Source of the DNA: Actinomycetota bacterium
Lineage (GTDB): Bacteria > Actinomycetota > Humimicrobiia > Humimicrobiales > Humimicrobiaceae
DNA length: 7,997 bases
Assembly (NCBI GenBank): GCA_016870675.1
Contig: VGAU01000071.1
Location: 1 to 7,997, forward strand
Direction of reading: 5' to 3'
Under the pieces are notes generated by a model, which did no database searches, was not told where the DNA came from, and saw nothing but the letters and a program-made list of their open reading frames with translations. Numbering within the stretch: position 1 is the stretch's first letter; every line of letters begins with the position of its first letter. The translations under genes were made by a program, and so were the position numbers. This document shows positions 1-5,798 of this stretch, piece by piece.

Positions 1-878
1 CAGTTCTAAAAACACTGCTGGAAAATAATTATGATGTCGATTGTCTGGTAAGAGCAGACAGCGATAGGTCCAGGCTTTTAGATGCTGCAAGGTCAGCAGG
101 TAAAAAGATTAAATTCAATACAGGAACACTGCAGAGCGGGGATTCGATAATTTCAGCCATCAAAAAAGCAAAAAGCGCAGTCTATATGATTGACCTTAAA
201 TATACTCATCTTCTGGAAACCTTCCTGAACACAGTCAAACGCACCGAACTTAAAAGAGTTGTTTTTATAAGCTCCACTACTGTTTTAATCCCCCTTGAAA
301 GTATGGTTAAGAAGCAAAAAATATATTCTGAAAATCTGATAAAAAATTCCGGTCTGGACTATACAATCCTCCGGCCTTCCATGATATATGGCTCAAAAAA
401 TGATATTAATTTTTCAAAAATGATCCGGTTTATAAAAAGGAAAGGTTTTTTTATAACTTTCGGGAGTGGCAATAATCTAATTCAGCCCATATATATTGAA
501 GATGTAGCTAATTCCATTGTTAGTGTCTTAAATAACAAAAAAACTTACCGAAAAACCTACAATATAGCCGGTAAAGACCCTTTAAAATATAATGAAATGC
601 TGGACATTGTGAGAAACAAATTAAAAAAGAAATTTAAAGTAATAAAAATCCCCATTAAACTCGGTATACTCTTAATCTCAATATACTCCAAAATTTCTAA
701 AAATCCTTCTCTAGTTCCCGACCAGATAGAGAGAATGGTAATCAATAAATCATATTCATATGATAAAGCCAGAGCAGATTTTAACTTCTCTCCTACAAGC
801 TTCGAAAACGGTATAGAAAAATTAATAAAGGAGTTAGGAACAAAAGCGGGAATCCCCGGTTTTTCAAATCCAAGATGA
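1..878 (+). CDS. NAD(P)-dependent atypical SDR / sugar epimerase-like protein, 5' end missing
   Basis: The reading frame is open from the left edge (first full codon at 3), giving 291 visible residues; the first ATG in frame (186) is internal, since clear SDR sequence lies before it. The N-terminal beta strand and GxxGxxG nucleotide-binding loop lie outside the window. Visible landmarks are LVRADSDRSRL (about 15-25), typical of the region after beta-2, VVFISSTT (86-93), and LRPSMIYG (123-130), the ILRP-iyG block of extended and atypical SDRs. These support a Rossmann-fold oxidoreductase, epimerase or dehydratase. Where a YxxxK catalytic pair would be expected, the Lys seems kept (K106) but the Tyr position reads Val (V102), as in atypical NDUFA9/NmrA-like members that bind cofactor without classic catalysis. 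The sugar genes downstream suggest a nucleotide-sugar role, but the substrate cannot be named. The family is well supported; the function is not. Confidence 0.8.
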   Translation, partial: VLKTLLENNYDVDCLVRADSDRSRLLDAARSAGKKIKFNTGTLQSGDSIISAIKKAKSAVYMIDLKYTHLLETFLNTVKRTELKRVVFISSTTVLIPLESMVKKQKIYSENLIKNSGLDYTILRPSMIYGSKNDINFSKMIRFIKRKGFFITFGSGNNLIQPIYIEDVANSIVSVLNNKKTYRKTYNIAGKDPLKYNEMLDIVRNKLKKKFKVIKIPIKLGILLISIYSKISKNPSLVPDQIERMVINKSYSYDKARADFNFSPTSFENGIEKLIKELGTKAGIPGFSNPR

Positions 879-944
879 GAGTGTTAAGATAGAGGACTAT
901 ATGCATAGTAAATAATTAAGATATATACAGGATCAAAAAAAGAA

Positions 945-1646
945 ATGAAAAGAAAGAAAGATGATAATTATATAGAAATTGGATATAAGTTCAGAATATA
1001 TCCGACAGAAGAACAAAAAGCTTTTTTTGAAAAGCATTTTGGGTGTGTACGGTTTATATATAATTATTTGCTTAATTTAAGAATGGAAGCCTACAGGAAA
1101 GATAAAACTAATATATCAGGATATGAAGCGAAAAAATATATAGCAAAATTAAAGAAGCAAGAAGAATACAAGTGGCTTTCAGAGGTTAATTCACAAAGCC
1201 TTCAAGAAGCTGCAATTGATCTTGATAAAGCTTACAGAAGGTTTTTTAAGAAACTGGCAGTCTATCCAAAATTTAAAAAGAAACGTAGTGAACAAAAATT
1301 TAAAATACCTCAAAATTTTTACTTAAGAGAAACAAAAAAAGGTAAATTCTACTTAACAATTCCAAAGCTTAAATCAGATATAAAAGTTAATTTACATAGA
1401 AAAATAGAAGGTGCCACCAGTCAGATAACTATATCAAAAACTTCTTCAGGGAAATATTTTGCAGCTTTTAATTGTGACAGAGATATAAATGCAGCTAAAA
1501 ATATTTTAAAACTAGGGCAGGACATGTCCAAAGTTAAGCCTGTGGAGAAACCAACCACTGTTTTTTCTTTCAAAAAGAGACAAGTTGGCTCTGTGAAGCA
1601 GGAACCGCTTCCTAATATTGGGATGCACGGTAATTTATTGCCGTGA
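945..1646 (+). CDS. tnpB: TnpB (IS605 OrfB family) RNA-guided nuclease, internally deleted
   Basis: The 233-residue product starts with the classic OrfB N-terminus (YKFRIYPTEEQ, 14-24; FGCVRFIYNYLL, 32-43) and carries the helical and beta-rich RNA/DNA-binding part to SGKYFAAF (168-175). Sequence then jumps to CDRDINAAKNIL (177-188), normally the last RuvC motif, and ends with the usual tail including GSVKQEP (215-221). Full-length TnpB is about 370-410 residues, so about 140-170 are missing: the first RuvC Asp, the central Glu and nearly all of the CxxC zinc ribbon. Only the final RuvC Asp (D180) remains, so DNA cleavage is very unlikely. The deletion keeps the frame, and start and stop are intact. 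The Shine-Dalgarno signal is weak. It may be a decaying transposon gene or, less likely, a product still able to bind its RNA. The junction is near 1470-1476. Confidence 0.85.
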   Translation: MKRKKDDNYIEIGYKFRIYPTEEQKAFFEKHFGCVRFIYNYLLNLRMEAYRKDKTNISGYEAKKYIAKLKKQEEYKWLSEVNSQSLQEAAIDLDKAYRRFFKKLAVYPKFKKKRSEQKFKIPQNFYLRETKKGKFYLTIPKLKSDIKVNLHRKIEGATSQITISKTSSGKYFAAFNCDRDINAAKNILKLGQDMSKVKPVEKPTTVFSFKKRQVGSVKQEPLPNIGMHGNLLP

Positions 1647-1671
1647 GGATGTCACTAATATTACTTCTGAG
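1500..1671 (+). ncRNA. Probable omega-RNA (reRNA) scaffold and guide of the tnpB element
   Basis: In IS605-type elements the guide RNA of TnpB comes from the 3' end of tnpB through the right end, with about 16 nt of flanking DNA acting as guide. The same layout is seen here: GC-richer sequence in the last codons, a small stem GAAGC/GCTTC (1595-1599 with 1607-1611), the terminal 8-bp hairpin at 1626-1645 and GTCAC at 1651-1655. The flanking bases from 1656 would then be the guide. The 5' limit is a guess from family knowledge. The protein deletion does not touch this region. Confidence 0.35.
1626..1645 (+). repeat. Right-end hairpin of the IS605-type element
   Basis: CACGGTAA and TTGCCGTG form an 8-bp stem (one G-T wobble) around the 4-nt loop TTTA. 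It overlaps the tnpB stop codon (1644-1646). This is the expected place for the subterminal hairpin that TnpA recognises as single-stranded DNA and that forms the last stem of the omega-RNA. Confidence 0.55.
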
Positions 1672-1690
1672 TAATAATTGTTTTATTTTA
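1659..1690 (+). terminator. Possible intrinsic terminator just outside the IS right end
   Basis: TATTACT (1659-1665) and AGTAATA (1670-1676) form a perfect 7-bp stem with loop TCTG, followed by a T-rich run ATTGTTTTATTTTA. The stem is AT-rich and therefore weak. It could end tnpB/omega-RNA transcription, or could be the old terminator of the upstream SDR gene into which the element inserted. Confidence 0.4.
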
Positions 1691-1711
1691 CCTGTATGCT
1701 GCAAACAATTA

Positions 1712-1717
1712 TATAAT
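1712..1717 (+). promoter_or_regulatory. Consensus -10 box (TATAAT) upstream of the GerMN gene
   Basis: A perfect TATAAT lies 13 bp before the ATG at 1731. No good -35 hexamer sits 16-18 bp upstream. A start about 7 bp downstream of the box would give a leader of under 10 nt, which fits the absence of a Shine-Dalgarno sequence. AT-rich DNA yields such boxes by chance, so this is tentative. Confidence 0.3.
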
Positions 1718-1730
1718 TTATATTATTTTT

Positions 1731-2567
1731 ATGGATATTAGAAACAAACAAACTAAAAAAAGAAAAAAAAGACCGAGTCCAATTTTAAGATCTACTTTTA
1801 TTATAATTCTTCTTGCGGCAGCCGGGTTTATTATCTTTTATAGTATTGATAATCCTGATTTTGTAAAAAATAAATTCTCTTCTCTTTTTAATGACAATGA
1901 AAGCGAATTAATGGTATCAGATTTACCAGAGACAGACACAGGTCAGTTAAGCAGTAGTGTTGAGGAGTCCATTACCGGAGAAGATTCTGGTGAGAACGAA
2001 ATAGAGAGTATAGATACTGGTAAAACTACTACTGAAGAAAGTATAGACAGTGATCAAAGCGGGAGCGGTCTGTCTTTGTGGCAGAAAATAAAGAATTATT
2101 TTATAAATCGGAAAAATGGTGTAGAAGACGGTAAAGTTTACCCTTCCAGATTGGAAGTTAATTTTTATTTTTCCGTCCTTGGAGAAGAAAAGAAGCTGGT
2201 TTCTGAAAAGAGAACCATAATTGCAGGCAGTCCGGATATTGCAGTAAAAAATGCTGTTCAGGAGCTACTTAAAGGTCCTACCCAATCAATTCACTATCCG
2301 TTGATACCGGCTGGAACAAAGCTGCTTAATGTAGAGACTTATGAGAATATAGCCGAAATAGATCTTTCTCAGGAATTTCTGGAAAATAGCCTGGACACCC
2401 CAATTCTAGATGAATATGTGGTTTACTCAATTGTAAATACTCTAACAGAAATTCCTGAAATAGAGGGAGTTATTTTTTATATAGAAGGTATAAGGATTAA
2501 AATATATGGCAATGTGGACCTGTCCGTTCCGGCCATCAGGAATAAAGAATACATAGATGAGGAGTAG
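1731..2567 (+). CDS. Membrane-anchored GerMN domain protein
   Basis: The 278-residue protein has a basic cytoplasmic head (1-20, rich in Lys/Arg), one hydrophobic segment (about 21-37, FIIILLAAAGFIIFY) and no lipobox, so it is probably a signal anchor with the rest outside the cell. Residues about 50-115 form an acidic Ser/Thr/Glu-rich linker with no clear fold. The C-terminal part (about 139-262) matches the GerMN pattern: a VNFYFS strand, the helix AVKNAVQELLKGPT (171-184), IPAGTKLLNV (192-201), AEIDLSQEF (208-216) and YSIVNTLTEIPEIEGVIFYIEG (232-253). GerMN domains occur in GerM of spore formers, in LpqB and in many proteins of non-sporulating bacteria, usually at the cell envelope, so sporulation cannot be inferred. 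It stands alone between the IS remnant and the toxin-antitoxin pair. No Shine-Dalgarno sequence precedes the ATG, but the start is supported by the anchor layout. Confidence 0.8.
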   Translation: MDIRNKQTKKRKKRPSPILRSTFIIILLAAAGFIIFYSIDNPDFVKNKFSSLFNDNESELMVSDLPETDTGQLSSSVEESITGEDSGENEIESIDTGKTTTEESIDSDQSGSGLSLWQKIKNYFINRKNGVEDGKVYPSRLEVNFYFSVLGEEKKLVSEKRTIIAGSPDIAVKNAVQELLKGPTQSIHYPLIPAGTKLLNVETYENIAEIDLSQEFLENSLDTPILDEYVVYSIVNTLTEIPEIEGVIFYIEGIRIKIYGNVDLSVPAIRNKEYIDEE

Positions 2568-2621
2568 CTTCAAGAACTATTAAGTTCTGTGATGATATTA
2601 TATGCTAAATAAAGATAAAAA

Positions 2622-2655
2622 TTGCTTTGCAAAAATCCTTATTTTTAATATAATT
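2622..2655 (+). terminator. Weak hairpins after the GerMN gene
   Basis: Two small overlapping hairpins, TTGC-TTT-GCAA (2622-2632) and AAAAAT-CCTT-ATTTTT (2631-2646), are followed by AT-rich sequence ending in a T run. They could end transcription of the GerMN gene, which stops 54 bp earlier. The stems are short and mostly A-T, so support is weak. Confidence 0.2.
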
Positions 2656-2665
2656 TTAGGTATAA

Positions 2666-2701
2666 AAAGTAGGTACTATTATTAAATAATATACCTACTT
2701 T
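2666..2701. promoter_or_regulatory. Long inverted repeat upstream of the toxin-antitoxin operon
   Basis: AAAGTAGGTA (2666-2675) and TACCTACTTT (2692-2701) are a perfect 10-bp inverted repeat. After a single bulged C (2676) the pairing continues with TATTAT/ATAATA, so almost the whole 36 bp is symmetric. It ends 43 bp before the antitoxin ATG and just upstream of a -10-like box. Ribbon-helix-helix antitoxins usually repress their own operon through palindromic sites, so this is a good operator candidate. A terminator for the upstream gene is the alternative, but it lacks a long T run on the plus strand. Confidence 0.45.
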
Positions 2702-2724
2702 AAGATGTAAGAATAATTAAATAT

Positions 2725-2730
2725 TATACT
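2725..2730 (+). promoter_or_regulatory. -10-like box (TATACT) of the toxin-antitoxin operon
   Basis: TATACT matches five of six consensus -10 bases and lies 14 bp before the antitoxin ATG. No convincing -35 hexamer is seen at 17-bp spacing. The inverted repeat ending at 2701 would sit at or just upstream of the -35 region, a position suited to repression. Confidence 0.25.
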
Positions 2731-2744
2731 ACAATAGGTTCGAT

Positions 2745-3005
2745 ATGAGTAAAATAAATATTTCTCTAAACGGAGATTTTCTAAAAAAGCTTGATTACTA
2801 TTCCGGTCAGGAGGAGATGACAAGATCAAAATTTATCAGGGAAGCGGTAGTTGAATATATTACTATAAAAGAAAAAGAGAAATTGTTGTTGGAAAAGAGA
2901 AAAAAGATTGGCGAAGCAATAAAACTCTTTAGAAATATGGGAGCAAAAAATAAAGGCTGGGATGGAGTTAAGGAATTAAACAAGTGGCGAGATAGGGTTA
3001 AGTAA
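2745..3005 (+). CDS. Ribbon-helix-helix (CopG/VapB-type) antitoxin
   Basis: The 86-residue protein opens with a short beta strand, KINISLNG (3-10), followed by a helix (FLKKLDYYSGQEE) and by MTRSKFIREAVVEYI (25-39), the ribbon-helix-helix DNA-binding fold of CopG-type regulators. Residues 41-60 are a highly charged Lys/Glu helix, and the tail GWDGVKELNKWRDRVK (71-86) is the likely toxin-binding segment. The PIN-domain toxin follows 28 bp downstream, the standard antitoxin-first order. A modest Shine-Dalgarno (AGGT, 2736-2739) lies 5 bp before the ATG. It probably neutralises the toxin by direct contact and represses the operon with it. The family call is strong; VapB is inferred from the partner. 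Confidence 0.85.
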   Translation: MSKINISLNGDFLKKLDYYSGQEEMTRSKFIREAVVEYITIKEKEKLLLEKRKKIGEAIKLFRNMGAKNKGWDGVKELNKWRDRVK

Positions 3006-3033
3006 AAAAATTTAAATTTAAGTTAGGTATAAA

Positions 3034-3450
3034 TTGGAGTATATATTAGATAGTTCAGTAATTTTTAAATGGTTCAGCTATAAAAATGAAAAAAATGTTG
3101 ATAAAGCTTTATCAATATTAGATATGTATAGAGAAAATAAATTGGAAATTATTATCCCGGAATTGGTAATTTATGAGGTTTCAAATGCTTTAAGATATAA
3201 TAATAATTTTTCTTCAATAGAAAATAGAAAAATAATTAGCACCTTAATTAATCTGGAGTTGAATATGATAGGTTTAAGTAGCAGAGTTATAGATAGTACA
3301 ATAAGAATTGCTTATGAGGAAAATATTACTATATATGATGCAGTTTTTATATCATTATCAAACATAATGAAGATTCCTTTAATTTCTGCAAATCCAAGAC
3401 ATCACAAATTATTAAAGAGAAGAAATATTATTTCACTGGAAGATTTTTAA
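3034..3450 (+). CDS. vapC: PIN-domain toxin, VapC family ribonuclease
   Basis: The 138-residue protein is the usual VapC size. The TTG start at 3034 puts the first PIN motif at the proper place, YILDSSVIFKWF (3-14, D6). Other acidic residues are E48 in PELVIYEVSNAL (42-53) and D102 in ITIYDAVFISLS (98-109). The fourth site, normally Asp in a LITAD-like motif, reads LISANPRHHK, with Asn at 120. The three core acids that bind Mg2+ are present, so RNA cleavage is plausible. VapC toxins usually cut tRNA or rRNA and halt translation; the target here is unknown. It follows its antitoxin by 28 bp with a weak AGGT Shine-Dalgarno, and both genes look more AT-rich than the galE-like gene next door, consistent with acquisition as a module. 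Confidence 0.88.
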   Translation: MEYILDSSVIFKWFSYKNEKNVDKALSILDMYRENKLEIIIPELVIYEVSNALRYNNNFSSIENRKIISTLINLELNMIGLSSRVIDSTIRIAYEENITIYDAVFISLSNIMKIPLISANPRHHKLLKRRNIISLEDF

Positions 3451-3515
3451 AAAAGAAGGTCAAGACTAAAGGAAGTCATATTTAAAGAAATAATAAGATT
3501 ATAGAGGGAGGTAAT

Positions 3516-4436
3516 TTGAAAGTACTCATAACAGGCGGAGCAGGTTTTATCGGCTCAAATGTAGCAGATGGGCTGCTGGAGAAAAACTATGAGGTAGTTA
3601 TAGTGGACGACCTTTCCAATGGCAGGAAGGAAAATTTGCCGGAAGAAGCCAAATTCTACAAATGTGATATAAGAGATAAAAAATTATACAGTATATTTAA
3701 AGAGGAAAAACCGGATATTATAATACACAACGCAGCTCAGTTGAGTGTAAGGATATCAGTGGAAAATCCTCTGATGGATGCAGATATAAATATAATGGGT
3801 GGGCTTAATGTAATAAATGCCTGTCACACTTATAATATAAATAAGATAATATTTGCATCAAGCGGTGGCACAGTGTACGGGGAACAAAAATATTTCCCTG
3901 CAAACGAAAAACATCCTACAAATCCCATATCCCCCTATGGAGTGGCAAAACTTGCTACTGAAAATTATCTATATTATTTCTATAAAACCTATGGACTGAA
4001 GTACATATCCTTGAGGTACGCTAACATATATGGACCCAGACAGGATCCTTACGGAGAAGCCGGAGTAGTGGCCATATTTTCAAATAAAATACTTGAAGGC
4101 AAGAATCCTACTATTAATGGAGATGGGCTTCAGACCAGAGATTACGTGTATGTGGGAGATGTTGTAGATATAAATCTTAAAGCCATTGAAAGTGATTTTA
4201 CCGGACTTCTGAATGTGGGAACGGCAAAAGAAACCACTGTAGTAGAACTGTTTAATATTCTAAAGGAAGTATCAGGAAAAGACGATGTTAAAGAGATCCA
4301 CGGCCCTCCTAAAGAAGGAGAGCAGAGAAGAAGCCAGCTCTCTTACGGACTGGCTAAAAAAGTGCTGGGCTGGCAGCCAAGAGTATCTATAGAAGAAGGA
4401 CTCAGGCTAACTTACCATTGGTTTAAAAATCATTAA
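3516..4436 (+). CDS. galE: UDP-glucose 4-epimerase-like extended SDR
   Basis: This complete 306-residue extended SDR begins MKVLITGGAGFIGS with the GxxGxxG NAD loop (7-13) and the acidic pair DD at 31-32, which favours NAD. CDIRD (50-54) follows beta-3, HNAAQ (71-75) beta-4 and SSGGTVYG (115-122) carries the catalytic Ser/Thr. The YxxxK pair is Y141/K145 (SPYGVAK). RYANIYGPRQDP (about 167-178) and NVGTAKETTV near 230-240 are typical of GalE-type nucleotide-sugar epimerases. It probably interconverts UDP-Glc/UDP-Gal or the N-acetyl or uronic forms, feeding glycan synthesis with the downstream glycosyltransferase. The start is TTG with a strong Shine-Dalgarno GGAGG (3507-3511) 4 bp before it; no ATG fits the N-terminal motif. 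The symbol is the family name only, as substrate cannot be read from sequence. Confidence 0.88.
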   Translation: MKVLITGGAGFIGSNVADGLLEKNYEVVIVDDLSNGRKENLPEEAKFYKCDIRDKKLYSIFKEEKPDIIIHNAAQLSVRISVENPLMDADINIMGGLNVINACHTYNINKIIFASSGGTVYGEQKYFPANEKHPTNPISPYGVAKLATENYLYYFYKTYGLKYISLRYANIYGPRQDPYGEAGVVAIFSNKILEGKNPTINGDGLQTRDYVYVGDVVDINLKAIESDFTGLLNVGTAKETTVVELFNILKEVSGKDDVKEIHGPPKEGEQRRSQLSYGLAKKVLGWQPRVSIEEGLRLTYHWFKNH

Positions 4437-4443
4437 CCGTTGA

Positions 4444-4506
4444 TTTTTAATAATAACACTATAATTTATAATAGACGTTTAATAAGTATCGTATTATTAT
4501 TAAAAA
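4444..4506. terminator. Bidirectional terminator candidate between converging genes
   Basis: TTTTTAATAATA (4444-4455) and TATTATTAAAAA (4495-4506) are a perfect 12-bp inverted repeat with a second, imperfect pairing inside (ATAAT..ACG with CGTATTAT). It lies in the 87-bp gap between the plus-strand epimerase gene and the minus-strand ATPase gene. A-run and T-run edges could serve both directions. The outer stem is entirely A-T, so strength and specificity are doubtful. Confidence 0.35.
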
Positions 4507-4523
4507 AGCTTCATTCTAAAATC

Positions 4524-5699
4524 TTAAATAAAGAAACCATATTGAATATTCTCTAAATCGCTGTACCTTTTAGAAACTATAATAGCTTTTTTAATACCAA
4601 GTTCACTGGTAATCTTTGACAATTTCATTAGATCTTGCTTTGAAGGGTTTATTTTTACTTCAATAGCTGTATCCCTGTTTAGAATAAAGTCAATCTCAAA
4701 TCCACTTTTCCTCTGATAATAATTAACTTCTCCTTTTATTCTTAAATTCTGAAAAATATTATTTTCGAACAGAGTTCCTTCATCTAATTTAGCAAAATTA
4801 TTTGCTAATCCACAGTCACAAAGATAGACTTTAGGTATTTTTCTTACCTCTATATCTTTTCCTTTACTAAAAGGCTTTATAGTTTTTATTAAATATGTTC
4901 CCTCCAGAAAAGAAAGATACTGGTAAAGTGTTGGCCTGGAAACTGAAAGTTCCTTAGATAATTTTTTAATATCAAGTTTTGCACCAACTCTCTGCATTAG
5001 TAATAATATTAAATCTCGAATTATTTTATTTCTTCTAAAATCTCCTAGTTTCAATATTTCTAATTGAAAGTAAGAAGTAAAAATATCTTCTAATGATTTT
5101 TTCTTTTCACCGGTGTTTTTTTTCAAAACAACTTCTGGAAAACCGCCAAACAAAAGATATTCTTCAAATAGATTAGAAATAGTATTAAAGATAGGTTTAC
5201 TTATAGTTTTGGGATTATCGGGTAGGTTTATATTACTCTCTTTAAACAATAGAAATTCTTTAAAATTTAAAGGGAAAAGTTCAAAAAGATATTTTCTTCC
5301 CACCAAAGATTCTGAAAACAAATTTTTTAAATAATAACTTGCTGAACCAGTAAGAAAACATTTTACTTTGTAATGGTCAATCAAATATTTTACTACTGAT
5401 GGTAAATTTCTCAACATCTGAATCTCGTCTAGGAAAAGAAAAGATTTTTTAGTAAAATCTATTCCTAAAATTTCAAGTGTAAATTTAATTTTTTCATAAC
5501 TTTCCTCTTCAAAATACTTTTGATTTAGTGGGTTTTCTAAGTCTAAAAAAATCTTATTATCAGAATCAATTTTATCATATATAAATCTGATTAAGCTTGT
5601 TTTACCCACTCTCCTCATGCCGGTTACGACAATTGCTTCAGGAGAATCAATGTATTTCTTTATTTGATTGTATAATAGTCTTTCCTTTAACATATACAT
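4524..5699 (-). CDS. AAA-type ATPase with DUF4143 C-terminal domain
   Basis: The 391-residue protein has an N-terminal P-loop ATPase of the AAA_14 type: Walker A GMRRVGKTS (27-35), Walker B FLFLDEIQ (87-94) and a sensor-like TGSAS (117-121), followed by GRKYLFELFPLNFKEFL (134-150). A winged-helix-like stretch comes next (about 241-268, LSKELSVSRPTLYQYLSFLEGTYLI). The C-terminal DUF4143 part carries E312, then FEIDFIL (334-340) and AIEVKIN (345-351), an E-D-ExK arrangement like the PD-(D/E)xK nuclease fold. Such proteins are common, often in many copies, in low-GC bacteria and archaea; their cellular role is unknown, so no function is assigned. It faces the opposite way to the sugar genes and looks like a separate insertion. 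The start may be M1 (5699) or M3 (5693); neither has a clear Shine-Dalgarno. Confidence 0.85.
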   Translation of the reverse strand: MYMLKERLLYNQIKKYIDSPEAIVVTGMRRVGKTSLIRFIYDKIDSDNKIFLDLENPLNQKYFEEESYEKIKFTLEILGIDFTKKSFLFLDEIQMLRNLPSVVKYLIDHYKVKCFLTGSASYYLKNLFSESLVGRKYLFELFPLNFKEFLLFKESNINLPDNPKTISKPIFNTISNLFEEYLLFGGFPEVVLKKNTGEKKKSLEDIFTSYFQLEILKLGDFRRNKIIRDLILLLMQRVGAKLDIKKLSKELSVSRPTLYQYLSFLEGTYLIKTIKPFSKGKDIEVRKIPKVYLCDCGLANNFAKLDEGTLFENNIFQNLRIKGEVNYYQRKSGFEIDFILNRDTAIEVKINPSKQDLMKLSKITSELGIKKAIIVSKRYSDLENIQYGFFI

Positions 5700-5708
5700 A
5701 TATATGTT
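5689..5708. promoter_or_regulatory. Palindrome covering the ATPase start codon
   Basis: AACATATA (5689-5696) and TATATGTT (5701-5708) are perfect 8-bp arms around the 4-bp centre CATA, which contains the complement of the first ATG. It could be a protein-binding operator, perhaps autoregulatory, or in mRNA a weak hairpin around the start codons. All-but-two A-T content makes chance symmetry more likely than usual. Confidence 0.3.
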
Positions 5709-5730
5709 CTATTAATTGGTAATTTATATT

Positions 5731-5798
5731 ATTATTTGTTAAATATTAATTTACATATAATTCTACTATTTGTCAAGTATTAATTTACGTAAAATTCT
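5731..5798. repeat. Two-unit 34-bp tandem repeat upstream of the ATPase
   Basis: Positions 5731-5764 and 5765-5798 align without gaps at 29 of 34 bases; four of the five differences are transitions. The core TATTAATT recurs a third time at exactly the same 34-bp spacing (5710-5717, 5744-5751, 5778-5785), suggesting an older, more degenerate unit at 5697-5730. The right-hand unit includes the last codons of the decayed minus-strand frame, so the repeat may have arisen by duplicating that gene's 3' end. Confidence 0.6.
5748..5776 (-). promoter_or_regulatory. Possible promoter of the ATPase gene
   Basis: On the minus strand a perfect TTGACA (complement of 5771-5776) is followed after 17 bp by TAAATT (complement of 5748-5753), a moderate -10. 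Transcription would start near 5741, about 40 nt before the ATPase ATG. The -35 box is in the right-hand 34-bp repeat unit; the same place in the other unit reads TTAACA, and no good -10 follows it. Confidence 0.35.

Larger units (their letters stand above)
896..1655 (+). mobile_element. IS200/IS605-type element remnant (tnpB only, no tnpA)
   Basis: The segment holds a tnpB-like gene and, straight after it, a right-end hairpin (1626-1645) followed by GTCAC at 1651-1655, which resembles the 3' boundary of IS605-group elements. No TnpA Y1 transposase is present on either strand, so the element cannot move on its own. The left boundary is uncertain: a 5-bp hairpin (ACTAT/ATAGT, 896-909) lies in the gap after the SDR gene and could be the left-end subterminal hairpin, flanked by the 8-bp direct repeat TTAAGATA at 884-891 and 916-923. 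These elements do not create target duplications, so the ends must be set by comparison with other copies or an empty site. Confidence 0.45.

Noticed and set aside
557..745. 62-codon open frame on the minus strand
   Set aside because: It lies wholly antisense to the SDR gene and has no recognisable motif or ribosome site.
2573..2588. Hairpin AGAACT/AGTTCT after the GerMN gene as a terminator
   Set aside because: The stem is only 6 bp and no T run follows.
2666..2701. Reading the inverted repeat as a CRISPR repeat or MITE end
   Set aside because: It occurs once, has no spacer pattern and no second copy in the window.
5113..5334. 73-codon open frame on the plus strand
   Set aside because: It is antisense to the middle of the ATPase gene, whose motifs show that the minus strand is coding.
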